Of a DNA stretch of 64,000 nt, positions 1 to 9,900 are shown in pieces; the stretch's first letter is position 1; each line of letters begins with the position of its first letter. The position numbers and the translations under genes were made by a program. Location of the stretch: contig CM056880.1 in NCBI GenBank assembly GCA_029876055.1, positions 620,001-684,000 of the forward strand. Direction: 5' to 3'. Under the pieces are notes generated by a model that made no database searches, had not been told where the DNA came from, and saw nothing but the letters and a program-made list of their open reading frames with translations. This DNA comes from Madurella fahalii. Taxonomy: Eukaryota > Ascomycota > Sordariomycetes > Sordariales.

Positions 1-1002
1 ATCGTGGCCCACCTTGTTCGGCGGCCTTGGGAAGACCGTCGCGGTAGTAGGCGGTGACATACACTTTGACGACGGTGTTGTCCGCCCCATTGACGGGTAC
101 ATGCCTCTTTCTCGACTAGGCCGAGCATTGCGCTAACGGGATCCAACAAATGTAGAATCCTAACACTACCCTCTACCATGTCCTCTACGCTCCCACCCGT
201 GGGTGCCGAGGCTTTCGCGGCCACGCTGCAGAAGGTTGGGCTCGCCACACAGCTCGATTACATGCCCGGTATCACCGTCTTGGCCCCCAACGACGCCGCA
301 TGGAACGCAGTTAGCGACCTGCCGGACGACCAGCTTGCCCAGCTCTGCAGGGAGCACATCATTGTAGACTTCCCGGGCTACACACCGCTGCTCCGGAACG
401 GCAGCACCTACGGAACTCTTGGGAAAACCAACGTGACAATCTCGGTGCAGGGTGAGCAGGTCAGCATTGGCGGTGCTAGAATTGTTAAGAGCGATGCCAT
501 CATCATCAACGGCGTTGTCCACACGGTCGACAAGGTAAGCTTGCACCATGCTTTCTCTCTCACCTTGTTTCCGAAGAGCTGGCAGATTAAGACTGACACA
601 TGTTTGGGTCTGCAGCTCGTGGAGGGCTCCAAGAGATCTGACTCGGACTCGGACACGGACACAGACTCAGACACTGCCACGACCACCGGCACGAGCAGGA
701 GCACGAGAACGGCCACGAGAACAGCCACGAGCACGGCCACAAGCACAAGCTCCGACTCCGGCTCCGGCTCCGGCTCCGGCTCTGGCTCTGGCTCAGACTC
801 GGGCTCGGGCTCAGACTCGGGCTCGGGCTCAGACTCGGGCTCGGGCTCAGACTCGGGCTCGGGCTCGAGCTCGAGCCCGGCACCCACCTCGGGCGGCAAT
901 GCTATGTCGGCCACGCCCTGGCAGGCTTTGCTCGTCTCCTTTATTGTCGTGGCGGTGACATCCCGAGGCCTGCTTCCGAGACTGGGCGACGTAGCTGCAT
1001 GA
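1..1002 (+). CDS. Fasciclin (FAS1) domain surface protein, 5' end outside window
   Basis: Partial gene in three visible exons: 1-96, 156-534 and 616-1002. Introns 97-155 (GTACAT, branch GCTAAC, TAG) and 535-615 (GTAAGC...CAG) keep the frame. The first exon ends one FAS1 repeat (VVRPIDGILTLP across the splice). The next exon is a second, complete FAS1 repeat running from about [13 protein letters not shown] through [12 protein letters not shown] to [10 protein letters not shown] long Ser/Thr/Asp/Gly linker follows, with an SGSGSD-type repeat, and then a hydrophobic stretch ([11 protein letters not shown]) close to the C-terminus. FAS1 proteins are secreted cell-surface or adhesion proteins; the low-complexity stalk and hydrophobic tail suggest GPI or membrane anchoring (inference). 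The signal peptide and first FAS1 repeat lie upstream of base 1. Confidence 0.85.
753..872 (+). repeat. Coding tandem repeat, Ser-Gly/Ser-Asp stalk
   Basis: GC-rich imperfect repeat inside the fasciclin gene. Units of GGCTCC/GGCTCG alternate with GACTCG; from about 795 an 18-bp unit (GACTCGGGCTCGGGCTCA) is repeated about four times. It encodes the flexible stalk and is likely to vary in length between strains. Confidence 0.8.
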
Positions 1003-1536
1003 AGCAGGGGCGCCCGTAGGCCTTGAAGCCAAGCGAGAGGAAGAAGATGGGCCGGATGAAAAGCCTGAGATGAAGGGGGCTGCGGTCTTCCCCATGAATT
1101 GGATATACTAATATTAGTTAATTTAGTTGTTCACCGGATGAGATTGTTCTATTGGAAATTCCCCAGCCTGGGTTGAATTTTATACTGATTCTCATACTTG
1201 ATGTTCGATTTCAATTGCTGTCCCGTGTTATGATAACTGCCTATGTCCTGTGAAAGGGGACTCATTCCCATAGCCTGAAAACAACTTTCAATGAATTAAT
1301 TACACTCGCCTTCCCCGTTGCGCATCAACCAGCTATGGATCCCCCAGGGTTTACCTCACGCGGTGGCCCGGGATCCAGCAGCAAGCCGGCGGAGGTGTTG
1401 AGTACCGATAATTAAGTACCCACGCACACTTTTCTTGTTCGTGACGATGAATGCTTGGTTCGGTGGTGTATCGACTGCATGCTTTAGAGCAAGTTCTGCA
1501 CTTTTCCTCACTGTTGTCATTTATATGTAGTATATA
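1003..1536. other. Intergenic, no gene seen
   Basis: 3' flank of the fasciclin gene, becoming AT-rich towards transposon 1. No coding signal is recognised. The segment ends in the TA (1535-1536) that forms one side of the target-site duplication. Confidence 0.6.
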
Positions 1537-1587
1537 ACGTACATGATAAGCGAGTGACCAGAACAAGCGAGTGACCACTTTTTCACC
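1537..1587 (+). repeat. Left terminal inverted repeat of element 1
   Basis: Starts ACGTACATGATAAGCGAG just inside the TA duplication. Matches the reverse complement of 3829-3879 with one mismatch. Confidence 0.92.
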
Positions 1588-1625
1588 ACCCCACCACAAC
1601 CATCCTCAATTACATAACCACAACG

Positions 1626-3519
1626 CTAGGAAATAACAATAACTGAATTGGAAACAGATAAATCAGACGATTCTGCAGCCTCCTTGCACGTACGCGCATT
1701 ATAACCAGGCTTACCGCATACGCCACAGCACCGAATCTTCGTACGAGCCTCCCCTATACCACTACCATTTTGTTGTGTTTCCTGGATTACCTGCCCACCC
1801 ACGGCCTTCTGATCCAGTAGATCCTGTGCTTCTTGTACGGTAAGTGATCCTCCAAGCCGTATACATGTTTTTTTGGCTCTCCGTCTCTTACTAAGCCCCT
1901 CATTGGCCTTACGTAGTGCAGAAACCTCGCTACGTAAAATAGCCACCTCGTACATCACAGCCATCGTTCCTTTAGCTAACAGGTCTACAGCAGCTAGCAT
2001 AGGTGTTGGAGAGCTACCCTGATACTTGGATATCCGGGTTTTAATAAGCTCTAACTGTGAGGTAGCTTCTCGAGGGTTGTATGGTGTTTGTGAGACTGTC
2101 AGGTGCAGGAGGGTGTCAGGTGCAGGCGGGGCACTGCCAGGGTCAGGGGCCTATAAATTACCGGCTTCGCCGGAAGTTTTGGAACGTTCAGAGTTCAACA
2201 CTGTCACCTACCACCTCCTTAGAAGCGATAGCTGCGCAGACGCCGCTCCTTCAATGCGAATCATCCTTTCACTCTCCTTTTCTCACAGCAATCCCCATTT
2301 TCGATCTGACAGAGACCCAAGGTTATGCTGTGCCTGGCCTTGAACTTGGGGGTGTTGGGGTATGAATGCGCACATCCAGCTTAGATATTACCCTCTCTAG
2401 GTCGTACGGTACAAGGCCGGCTCCGGCAAAGCCACCCTAGATATTTTCTTCCGTAATTGAAGCCAAAAAAGCTGCTCTGAACCCATAGAGAAACTCCAGC
2501 TTGCTGATATATATAATACTCATCCGCATCAACTGCTCAATTTAGGAGCTATATGCCTTCTTCAACAGTATAAAACAACTAACATCTAATAGCTGAAGTA
2601 GGTACAAGGAATACGGAGGTATACAGAGTGTGATAATGTTGTATTCCTGGCAGTAGGTCTTAAATTCCTCGGTATAGTGACTATTGTAGCTATCTAGGAT
2701 TAATAGCCGGTATACACCCTTCGTGCAAGATGCTATATAGTAATCGAAGTGCTTGATCTAATCAAGGCCTACTATATTTGTAGTCCAGCTATTATCGGTT
2801 GTTGCAATATGCCAGGTTGCCGGAAGGTTGCACTCTCGGTACCAGTTGGCAAGGTAGTATTGCCTAGCCAGGATAATGAATAGTAGAATGGCCCAGCCTT
2901 GAGCATTTACCCCTTGGATAACCGTAGCCCACTTACGATTACTAGATTAGGCCTGTTTAGCCCTACTACGGCTATCTGAGGTAGTAACTACTATAGTTGG
3001 GGTAATAATGCCCATTATAAAGCCGGTCTCATCAAAATTATACGAGTCTTCGTCGAGGATACCGTATTTAGTCTTAGTATTTTATACGAATGCAAACCAC
3101 TCGCGAATAATCTTTAGATCTTCGTATTTAGCCCTCTAGTAGTTGTATTTACATATAAAACGCGTACGAAGGTCTGGCTGGCGTTTAACGAAGTTGTAAG
3201 CCCATCGTATGCCAATAGGGGGCACGTCGCGTTCGCGTAGCAATCGGTTGGCCATATCTTCCACATATGCATACCGGGGATAGAATGCGCGTGTACACAG
3301 CTCAACTATATATCGTACAATTGTTTGCTCTTCTAAATCCGTAAGTTTATACGAGTTAGCTGGAATATCGCGTCGTGCAGGCCGACCGGCGCGTCGACGC
3401 CTAAGGGTACTGCGATTAACGTTATAGATATTTGCTGCAGTTGCAACCTTAAGATTTGGATCTTTTTCAAGAGCGGCAATAGCCAGAATTAATTGGGCTT
3501 CGTTTGAAATAATCTCCAT
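1626..3519 (-). pseudogene. Broken pogo/Fot1-like transposase of element 1
   Basis: The N-terminal piece (3519 down to 3136, 127 codons) has a psq-like HTH (AATAANIYNVNRSTLRRR-type) and a CENP-B-like second domain (LTDLEEQTIVRYI...WAYNFVKRQPDLR). Downstream, homology continues through stops, including the conserved YNFDETGF block near 3040. The C-terminal piece (2000 down to 1626) has a coiled region (EVSALRKANEGLSKRRRAKK) and a zinc-knuckle remnant, CGVCGKPGYNARTC, with Tyr where the sister copy has His. Compared with element 2, TACCAGAGGGCC reads TACTAGAGGGCT here, a C-to-T change that makes a stop. This is a non-functional relic. Confidence 0.88.
2097..2311. mobile_element. Nested 215-bp MITE-like insertion in element 1
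   Basis: Relative to the homologous transposase in element 2, 215 bp are inserted after the Pro-Trp-Val codons. The insert begins TGTCAGGTGC, ends CGATCTGACA (inverted termini TGTCAG/CTGACA), and is flanked by a perfect 5-bp duplication GAGAC (2092-2096 and 2312-2316). Removing it with one copy of the duplication restores the collinear reading (PWVSQTP, where element 2 has PWVFQTP). The left end has a direct subterminal repeat, TGTCAGGTGCAGG, starting at 2097 and 2114. A perfect small hairpin (CCGGCTTCGCCGG) lies near 2160. No coding capacity; non-autonomous. Confidence 0.8.
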
Positions 3520-3570
3520 TTTGCGTTGTTGAGAAATTGAGATGTTGGTGGTAGGGTGGTGTGTTTAGTG

Positions 3571-3827
3571 TGTAACGAGAGTCTCCAGACGAAGGTCAGG
3601 AGGACCCGCCGAATGATACTGGATGATGTCACGATACAGGATAGATAAGAACCCCGTGAGGGAACTCTCTCACGCGGGGCACTTCTGATCCGCAAGGATC
3701 AGTCTCTGTGTAGTCAATGACAATAGGAGGCTGTTCGTGAAGCTATCGCCCACTGATCGAACCCTTTTCGGTACTGAGACATCGTGGTCCATCTCCCTCA
3801 ACGTGTTCCCAGAACAACCCCTTTACA
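3571..3827. mobile_element. Possible second small insertion in element 1
   Basis: The 5' leader of element 1 is about 300 bp longer than that of element 2. The excess sequence starts TGTAACGAG and ends CTTTACA (inverted termini TGTAA/TTACA), with imperfect 5-bp flanks TAGTG (3566-3570) and TGGTG (3828-3832). The single mismatch is a transition that RIP could explain. No coding capacity. Confidence 0.4.
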
Positions 3828-3828
3828 T

Positions 3829-3879
3829 GGTGGAAAAGTGGTCACTCGCTTGTTCTGGTCACTCGCTTATCATGTACGT
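3829..3879 (-). repeat. Right terminal inverted repeat of element 1
   Basis: Reverse complement of the left terminal repeat. Ends CTTATCATGTACGT, followed by TA at 3880-3881. Confidence 0.92.
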
Positions 3880-4737
3880 TATGGAAATTTTAGAAAATAG
3901 AAAGCGCCTTGGGCTGCTTACTCTCAATCACGTAATTACCGTAAACCTTTTGAGCGTGGAGTAGTTGTCGGAAGAACGTTAATAGGCATCGTCGAGGGTT
4001 GTGCTACCTCTTTCTAGAATGCTCATGATAGAGCCTGTGAGGTACCAGGGAGTGCCGGCCGAGATGTCTCAAGGTAGACTTTCCCATTGATTACTAAGAC
4101 CAGGATCTGTAGGCCGCATGATTCCAGCTATCAAGCCTGGGGTGGGACAGCGTAAGCCCGCCAATAGGGTGCCATGCTTCCGTCAAGAGCAACCTGAAGC
4201 GGAATGGGGCCTGCGACTATACCGCGCTTCGGAGTCAAAGTTCACTGCGAGCAGGCGGACGGCTCCAAATTTTACCTTCTCACGCTGCTTTGTGTTGTGA
4301 TTAAGCTTAAATTCATCCACCGTGAACTCGCTCGTGAGGCCCCTGCAATTTCCCGACAAGGAAGCTGACGTTATGCTTGGTATTAGTTAGTAACATCCGA
4401 TTCCTGCTGCCTGGAGCGGAGGCACCTCCACCAGTCCTCGCTGACCATTCTGCTATTGGGTTGTTCGTAAAGCTACGGTGTGATATTCACACCCAAAGCC
4501 CCAGAGGGGAAACGCTCTCCGAGCTGGCCACCATTACTACCGCTTACAGCGCAGCAGGCCGAACTGACATCTAATCGGTCCGTGCAAAACCTAGCATGCG
4601 CAAGCATGCTCTGGATGGGGCACTCGGATGGTATATTTGAGAGCATAAAGCCCTCTCTGGGGATTTGATCCGAGGGATTCTTCACGTTCATTTTTGGTGG
4701 AACATTCGCTGTGATTGCCCGAAAGACGTGGTGCACG
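3880..4737. other. Intergenic, upstream of GH55 gene
   Basis: No convincing coding sequence. Holds the promoter and 5' leader of the downstream glucanase; no specific site is recognised. Confidence 0.5.
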
Positions 4738-7233
4738 ATGATCCGAGGGCGGTTAACGGCGGCCGTGGTCGCTGCCATCTGTTTTGTCGGCGTGGTCACA
4801 TCCCCCACTCCACGAGCAGCGCCAGACTCCGATGCACATGCTCACAGCAAGAGCCCAGCGAAGCGCGCGGCCGACACCAGCTTCTGGTATGCCAACATCG
4901 ACCATACTACAGCAAACATCCGCGGATTCGCCCCTGATCTCGATGGCGACTGGGTTTACGAGGTGTACAAAGCGGTGACTCCCGGCGATGGAGCTAGCAT
5001 ACAAGCGGCCATCAACTCAGCCACCAATGGTACCACTCGTCACGGACAGTGGTTTGCCTCCCAGCCGAGGGTTAGTTTAGATCTCGGGAATTCTTGATAC
5101 GCGCTGGCGACGCTAACACCACAGGTCGTCTATATCCCGCCGGGAGAGTACTTGATCCATGAAACGATCTTTTTGAACACCGACACCGTCATCATGGGTG
5201 ATGCGACTAACGTGAGAATTGCCACTGCCGGCCGGGACGGCACCAGCTAATCTGACGTGCAGCCTCCCGTCCTCAAAGCTGCTGTAGGATTCCCCGGCAC
5301 CGGAACACTGTTCTCGGGCCAGGACCCGACAACAGGCATCTCAGGCGAGCTGTCGTTTGCCGTAAGCCTCAAGAATATAGTGCTAGACACGACCAATGTG
5401 CCCGGCGGCCAGCCCTTCGTGGCGTTATGGTGGGGAGTTGCGCAAGCTGCTCAGCTCCAGAATGTCAAGATCCGCATGCCGCCGTCGGTTAACGGGGCGG
5501 GCCACTCTGGAATGCGGCTCGGTCGCGGTTCGACGCTGACTGTGTCCGATGTCCGCATAGAGGGAGGCCAGGTAGAACAACCCTCATGTCGGAAAGGCGT
5601 CCGCCACGGGGTGCTAACTATTCGGTAGAACGGGATCTGGTATAACGGCCATCAACAAGCCGTCTTCAAGAGCATCTACTTCTACCGCAACACAGTTGGT
5701 ATGCTCATCGACGGTGGCAGCACCATCAGCATCATCAATCCGACCTTCGACACCGTCGGCTTCGGTATTGTCAATCCGTCCGGCTACCCCTGGATTGCGC
5801 TCATCGACGCTAAATCCATCAACTCGGGCGTCACTCTCACAACGACCAGCTGGCCGTCCTATCTCATCGAGAACCTGAGCAAGGACACTATGAATAGCGA
5901 CGTGGTTCAAGGCCCGGGGGACTTTGTCCTTCCGGCACAATCTCACGTCTCCCGGTTATCCTTCGCCAACACCGTCGACCGGAACCCGATTTACGGCCCT
6001 GTATCATCACCCGCGAGTCCCCGCCCGGCCGCCCTTGTCAATTCCGACGGGCGCTACCCTGCCATTCCCGCACCTAATTATGCTAGCAACCCGGTCTCGG
6101 ACTTTCTCAACGTCAAAGACCCGGCCCAGAACGGCGGCCGTACAGTCTACGGCGACAACACCCGCGACGAGTCGGCAGCGCTCAACGCCATCCTCGAGTT
6201 AGCCGCGGCCACGAGCAAGATAGCATATTTCCCCTTTGGCAAATACCGCGTCGAGTCCACCTTGCGCATCCCCCCCGGGTCGCGGATCGTAGGCGAGGCC
6301 TGGGCAACCATCTCCGGGTACGGCTCGTATTTCAAGGACTCGGCCAACCCAAAGCCGATCATCCAAGTCGGCGTCCCGGAGGAGACCGGCACCGCCCACA
6401 TCCAAGACATGCGCTTCACCGTCGGCGACGTCCTGCCCGGCGCCATCATCGTCCAGTTCAACCTGGCCGGCAGCCGGCCGGGAGACGTCGCGATCTGGAA
6501 CACCATGATCACGGTCGGCGGAACCCGCGGGGCGGCGGACCTGACCAACACGTGCCGCGACGCGAGCAACCCGTGCCGGGCGGCGTTCCTGGGGCTGCAC
6601 TTTGCGCCGACGTCGTCGGTGTACGCCGAGAACGTGTGGAACTGGGTGGCGGACCACGTGGCGGAGGATTTCGACGGGGGGAGCAACTTCGCCGCGGGGC
6701 GCGGCGCGCTGGTGGAGGCGACCAAGGGGACGTGGCTGCACGGGCTGGGGTCGGAGCACTGGTGGCTGTACCAGTTGAACCTGCGGCGGGCCGAGAAGGT
6801 CCTGGTCTCGCTGCTGCAGAGCGAGACCAACTACGACCAGGGCGACAACAACCCCGTCACGCTGCCGGCGCCGTGGACCCCCGACCCGCAGGGCTGGGGC
6901 GACCCCGGATTCGAGTGGTGCGGCGCCGCGGACAAGCGGTGCCGCATGGGCATGGCCAACTACTTCCAGGGCGGGAGGGACGTGTATACCTACGCGTCGG
7001 CCTCGTGGGCCTTCTTCAGCGGGCCGGGCTATCAGTCCTGCGCGCAGTTTCAGTGCCAGAGGCATATGCATTTCGTGAGGGAGACGCCGGCGAATCTGCA
7101 GGCGTTTGGCCTCTGCAGCAAGGATGCTCATGTGACGCTGAGGTTGGCGAATGGGACCGAGATTATCACCGAGAATGGGTGGACGGGGAGCTGGCAGCCG
7201 GGTGGCGGGGACGTCGGGAGATACACCCCGTAG
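4738..7233 (+). CDS. Secreted GH55 exo/endo-beta-1,3-glucanase
   Basis: Four exons: 4738-5070, 5125-5211, 5263-5571 and 5629-7233, with introns of 54, 51 and 57 bp in phase 0; 777 aa. The start at 4738 puts a signal peptide (TAAVVAAICFVGVVTS) at the N-terminus. The mature protein opens with FWYANIDHTTANIRGFAPD. It has two right-handed beta-helix (pectate-lyase-3-like) halves, the second beginning near residue 404 (FLNVKDP, then YGDNTRDESAALNAIL). Conserved blocks include VVYIPPGEYLI, GIWYNGHQQAVF and GLGSEHWWLYQLNL. Length and the two-helix layout fit family GH55, which cleaves beta-1,3-glucans outside the cell (own or foreign walls, callose, laminarin). Strict exo action is family knowledge, not visible here. 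The C-terminus RYTP is complete. Confidence 0.92.
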
Positions 7234-7800
7234 GAGAAGGTGGGAACCCCAATACACGTAGTATGAGGGTGAGGGCGGTCGGGTGACTTGATCTGACGAA
7301 TGCAACCTGCCTACCTTGCTTTAGTAGTGTTCTCAAGGGGTCGCAGCGGGCTTTACTCCACCGCTCCATCGGCATTGTCTGTCAAGAGGCCGTGTTCCAG
7401 GGTACAGGCACCGCCCCACCATACCACAGATTCATCTACGAGTACTGAAGCAATAGTAATGTCCCTTAGTAATAGTAGCTGCGGTGACCAGGCATGTACA
7501 CTACCCCTGAAACTGGGCTTAGGTATTTACCTTTGTGGGGTTGCATGTCACCACGCCTGGGCTGGCTGTGGAATGTTCTCACCATTATCCTTAAAACAAA
7601 TACGCTCGCATATGAATAGATTCCAGCAAAACCTCTATTGTCTATTGTTGTTTTGTTTGGAAACCTCCAGCCGCCTTACTTGATTCTATGGAACCTGACA
7701 CTTTTGTCTATTCTCTTTCATTCTCCCTGGTTCTAGATACCCAGCAATGAGGCCGTGTCCCGGCTGGATGCGTTCATATCCCGGATTTTCCGGGCGGTGA
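7234..7800. other. Intergenic, no gene seen
   Basis: 3' flank of the glucanase gene. Short open frames have no recognisable motif. Confidence 0.5.
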
Positions 7801-8046
7801 TCAGCCTCCAGTACTGTCTACCACCCGCCACGTACGCTTTTCCTCGCAGTTTACCTGGCACGTGATGCACAGGCCGGGTATGCTAACTTCTCGCTCGCAG
7901 TCGCATTTTTCGCAAGGGCAAATCGTGACTGGGTAATCAGCGGGAGCGGCGGGAGCGGCGGGCTCCTCCGGAGGCGGCGATTCCATCCCGATAATTTCCG
8001 GGTTTCTGTTTCCCTCAGGGGATAAACGTGCTGCCGAGGATTGCAA
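7801..8046 (-). CDS. Small cysteine-rich hypothetical protein
   Basis: An 81-residue single-exon frame. The N-terminal half is low complexity (Pro/Ala/Glu). The C-terminal half holds a compact cysteine cluster (CPCEKCDCEREVSIPGLC, then ITCQVNC) arranged as CxCxxCxC...CxxCxxxC. Such spacing suggests a small zinc- or metal-binding module. There is no signal peptide, so it would be intracellular. I do not recognise a named family. A later in-frame Met (MESPPPEEP) could also be the start. Support is the cysteine pattern only. Confidence 0.4.
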   Translation of the reverse strand: MQSSAARLSPEGNRNPEIIGMESPPPEEPAAPAAPADYPVTICPCEKCDCEREVSIPGLCITCQVNCEEKRTWRVVDSTGG

Positions 8047-9180
8047 TATGTCTCTCGCTGTGTAAGGGAGCGATGTCTGTTTACAATAGAGAAGGTTGAC
8101 GATACATGTTAGAGAGGGCTAGAACCGAGGTGAGGAACGGGCTTTAAATACATTACTCAATGACGCCTGAGGGTTTTGTATTTGGCCTGGAAGAAAGTGT
8201 AAGCAACACAAGCACAAGTGGGTTGGCCGCCTGACGTTTAGCAGTTCTTCGAGCACCCGTGCCACTTGATACTGCCGGCGCCGGAAAGAACTTGCCCATC
8301 TCCGAGAATGTCGCACAACATTGCCATAAAGATTAGATCGTGTGCAAGGTTTGTATTACCTCAAGTTCCCTGGACTGTACAAGGCGCAGGTGTATCTGCC
8401 TAATGTACTTACGTTCTAAGGCATGGTTAGGGCATGCAAACTCACGGTGAGGAAGCGCAACGTTGGAAATGCCGGATATACAAACTCTAAGCCTTTCTTC
8501 CAGGTCATCCTCTTTCACCTACATCAATGTTTCCATCCCTCTAATTCCAGTCCTACGTTTGCCTTATTGGTTGGAAAGCCTCTATTGTTTGTGGTAAGTA
8601 CTAGTGACGGTAGGGCGAGTAGGATTCTGTAACTTGACACAGATCTTTGAACATTATTTTAGGTAAACTAATTACTCAATAGCTCTAGAGCACTCTAACG
8701 TATATGTATGCTATTATCAATAAGCCCTTCTTTTGCGGTCCTTGATCCCTTTTACCCTTTTTACCTTTGAGTTTAGGTAATCATTACTAAGTAACTACCG
8801 TAACTGCAGCTTGAACACTTGGACATGTGGTGGTACAGCTACTAAGTGAGGCGTCATTCGGCATCGGGTTGGGTTTCGGAAGGTACTTCCGTGAAAAGTA
8901 ACCAGCTCGGAGAAAAAAAAAATTACAATGAGTGGTAATGGATGCCTAAATACATGACAGTGACATACGGCTAGGCAAGTTTCCAGGTTACAACCTCAGG
9001 ACCAGAAGCACAAGCAATACTAACTCCCTATTAAAACTATGCTCTAAAAAAGTAATTATTACATCGATCTGGCAACTCGGTCAACATCCACAGTTCCCCG
9101 GCAGACCAAGCTCCTAAGTATACCAAGGAACTCGGTAGTAGTAGCGACCTATTCAACTACTACTCAGCCTGCTCTCTCTG
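8047..9180. other. Intergenic, AT-rich stretches
   Basis: No gene recognised. Contains TTAGGTAA-type AT-rich sequence around 8640-8800. Confidence 0.45.
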
Positions 9181-9554
9181 TCAACCCTGCCCATCTCCTC
9201 CTCTGAGCTTCAACAACCTCTCCACCTCGCCCTCCGCCCCGCGAAACCCCGGCCGGGCAAACTCAGACGCCTCACACTCGATACACCGCGCTCTCGTAGC
9301 GGTGCTTGCCCATCCTGAACACCTCCATCGTCCTGGGCGCCGCCACTGCGGCGAGCTGCTCGTCCAAGCGTCTCGCACGTTGCCTCCAGATGTGCCGCGC
9401 CCAAGAGCGCGACGGCCTGGGCGGGGCCCAAGCTGCGCCGGCGTGATGGTCCGGTCGTTGTGGCCATGACCATGGCGCGGAGGACGGTGCTGTATACTGG
9501 CGAGCTGATGTGCGGGCAACGCTCCGGTAGCGGGGAGGGTTGGGAAGGTTGCAT
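9181..9554 (-). pseudogene. Possible decayed coding fragment
   Basis: Protein-like segments lie in successive, different minus-strand frames: VYSTVLRAMVMATTT...LGAAHLEATCETL, then DEQLAAVAAPRTMEVFRMGK, then EFARPGFRGAEGEVERLLKL. Single-base shifts near 9360 and 9285 would join them. The third-position GC bias is like that of neighbouring genes. I do not recognise the family. It may be the C-terminus of a lost regulatory protein or a chance GC-rich open region. Confidence 0.25.
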
Positions 9555-9900
9555 TTCTGGCTTTGTGGCTTTGCGTAGGTAGGGTGGGAGTGGTTCAATT
9601 GTTTTAGGTCAGGTTGGGAGGAGTAGGTTGCCCTGTTCTCTATGAGTTTCGGTTGCCATCGTTGCTGTTGAGTGTAAAGGGAAACTATCGATATCTGCAT
9701 GCGTGTTCTGATTTAAAGTAAGGAAGCGTAGGAAAGTTCCAATGGACTGAGTGTAATTATTCGTGGTATGGCGGAAAAGAGCCACGGAGGACATTCTGTA
9801 AAACAGTGGCTTTGTTCGTTTGTTTCGAATTAATATGGCACACCTTGCAAGACGCACCACGATGCATTTGCCTAAGCCCGCCGAATCTTTGTGCGGCTGC

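Larger units (their letters stand above)
1537..3879 (-). mobile_element. Degenerate pogo/Fot1-like DNA transposon, element 1
   Basis: A 2343-bp element flanked by TA dinucleotides (1535-1536 and 3880-3881), bounded by inverted repeats of about 51 bp (1537-1587 and 3829-3879) that differ at one base. Each inverted repeat contains the 13-mer AAGCGAGTGACCA twice in tandem. The minus strand carries the remains of a transposase with N-terminal HTH/CENP-B-type DNA-binding domains, a DDE core and a C-terminal zinc knuckle. The element is broken by stop codons and by inserted sequences (2097-2311 and perhaps 3571-3827). It is homologous to the element at 20424-22285, including the 3' untranslated part (TAATTGAGGAT...GTGGTGGGGT-like). 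Confidence 0.9.

Noticed and set aside
6199..7305. Long open frame (368 codons) on the minus strand
   Set aside because: Mirror frame of the GC-rich GH55 exon; Arg/Pro/Val-biased and without motifs.
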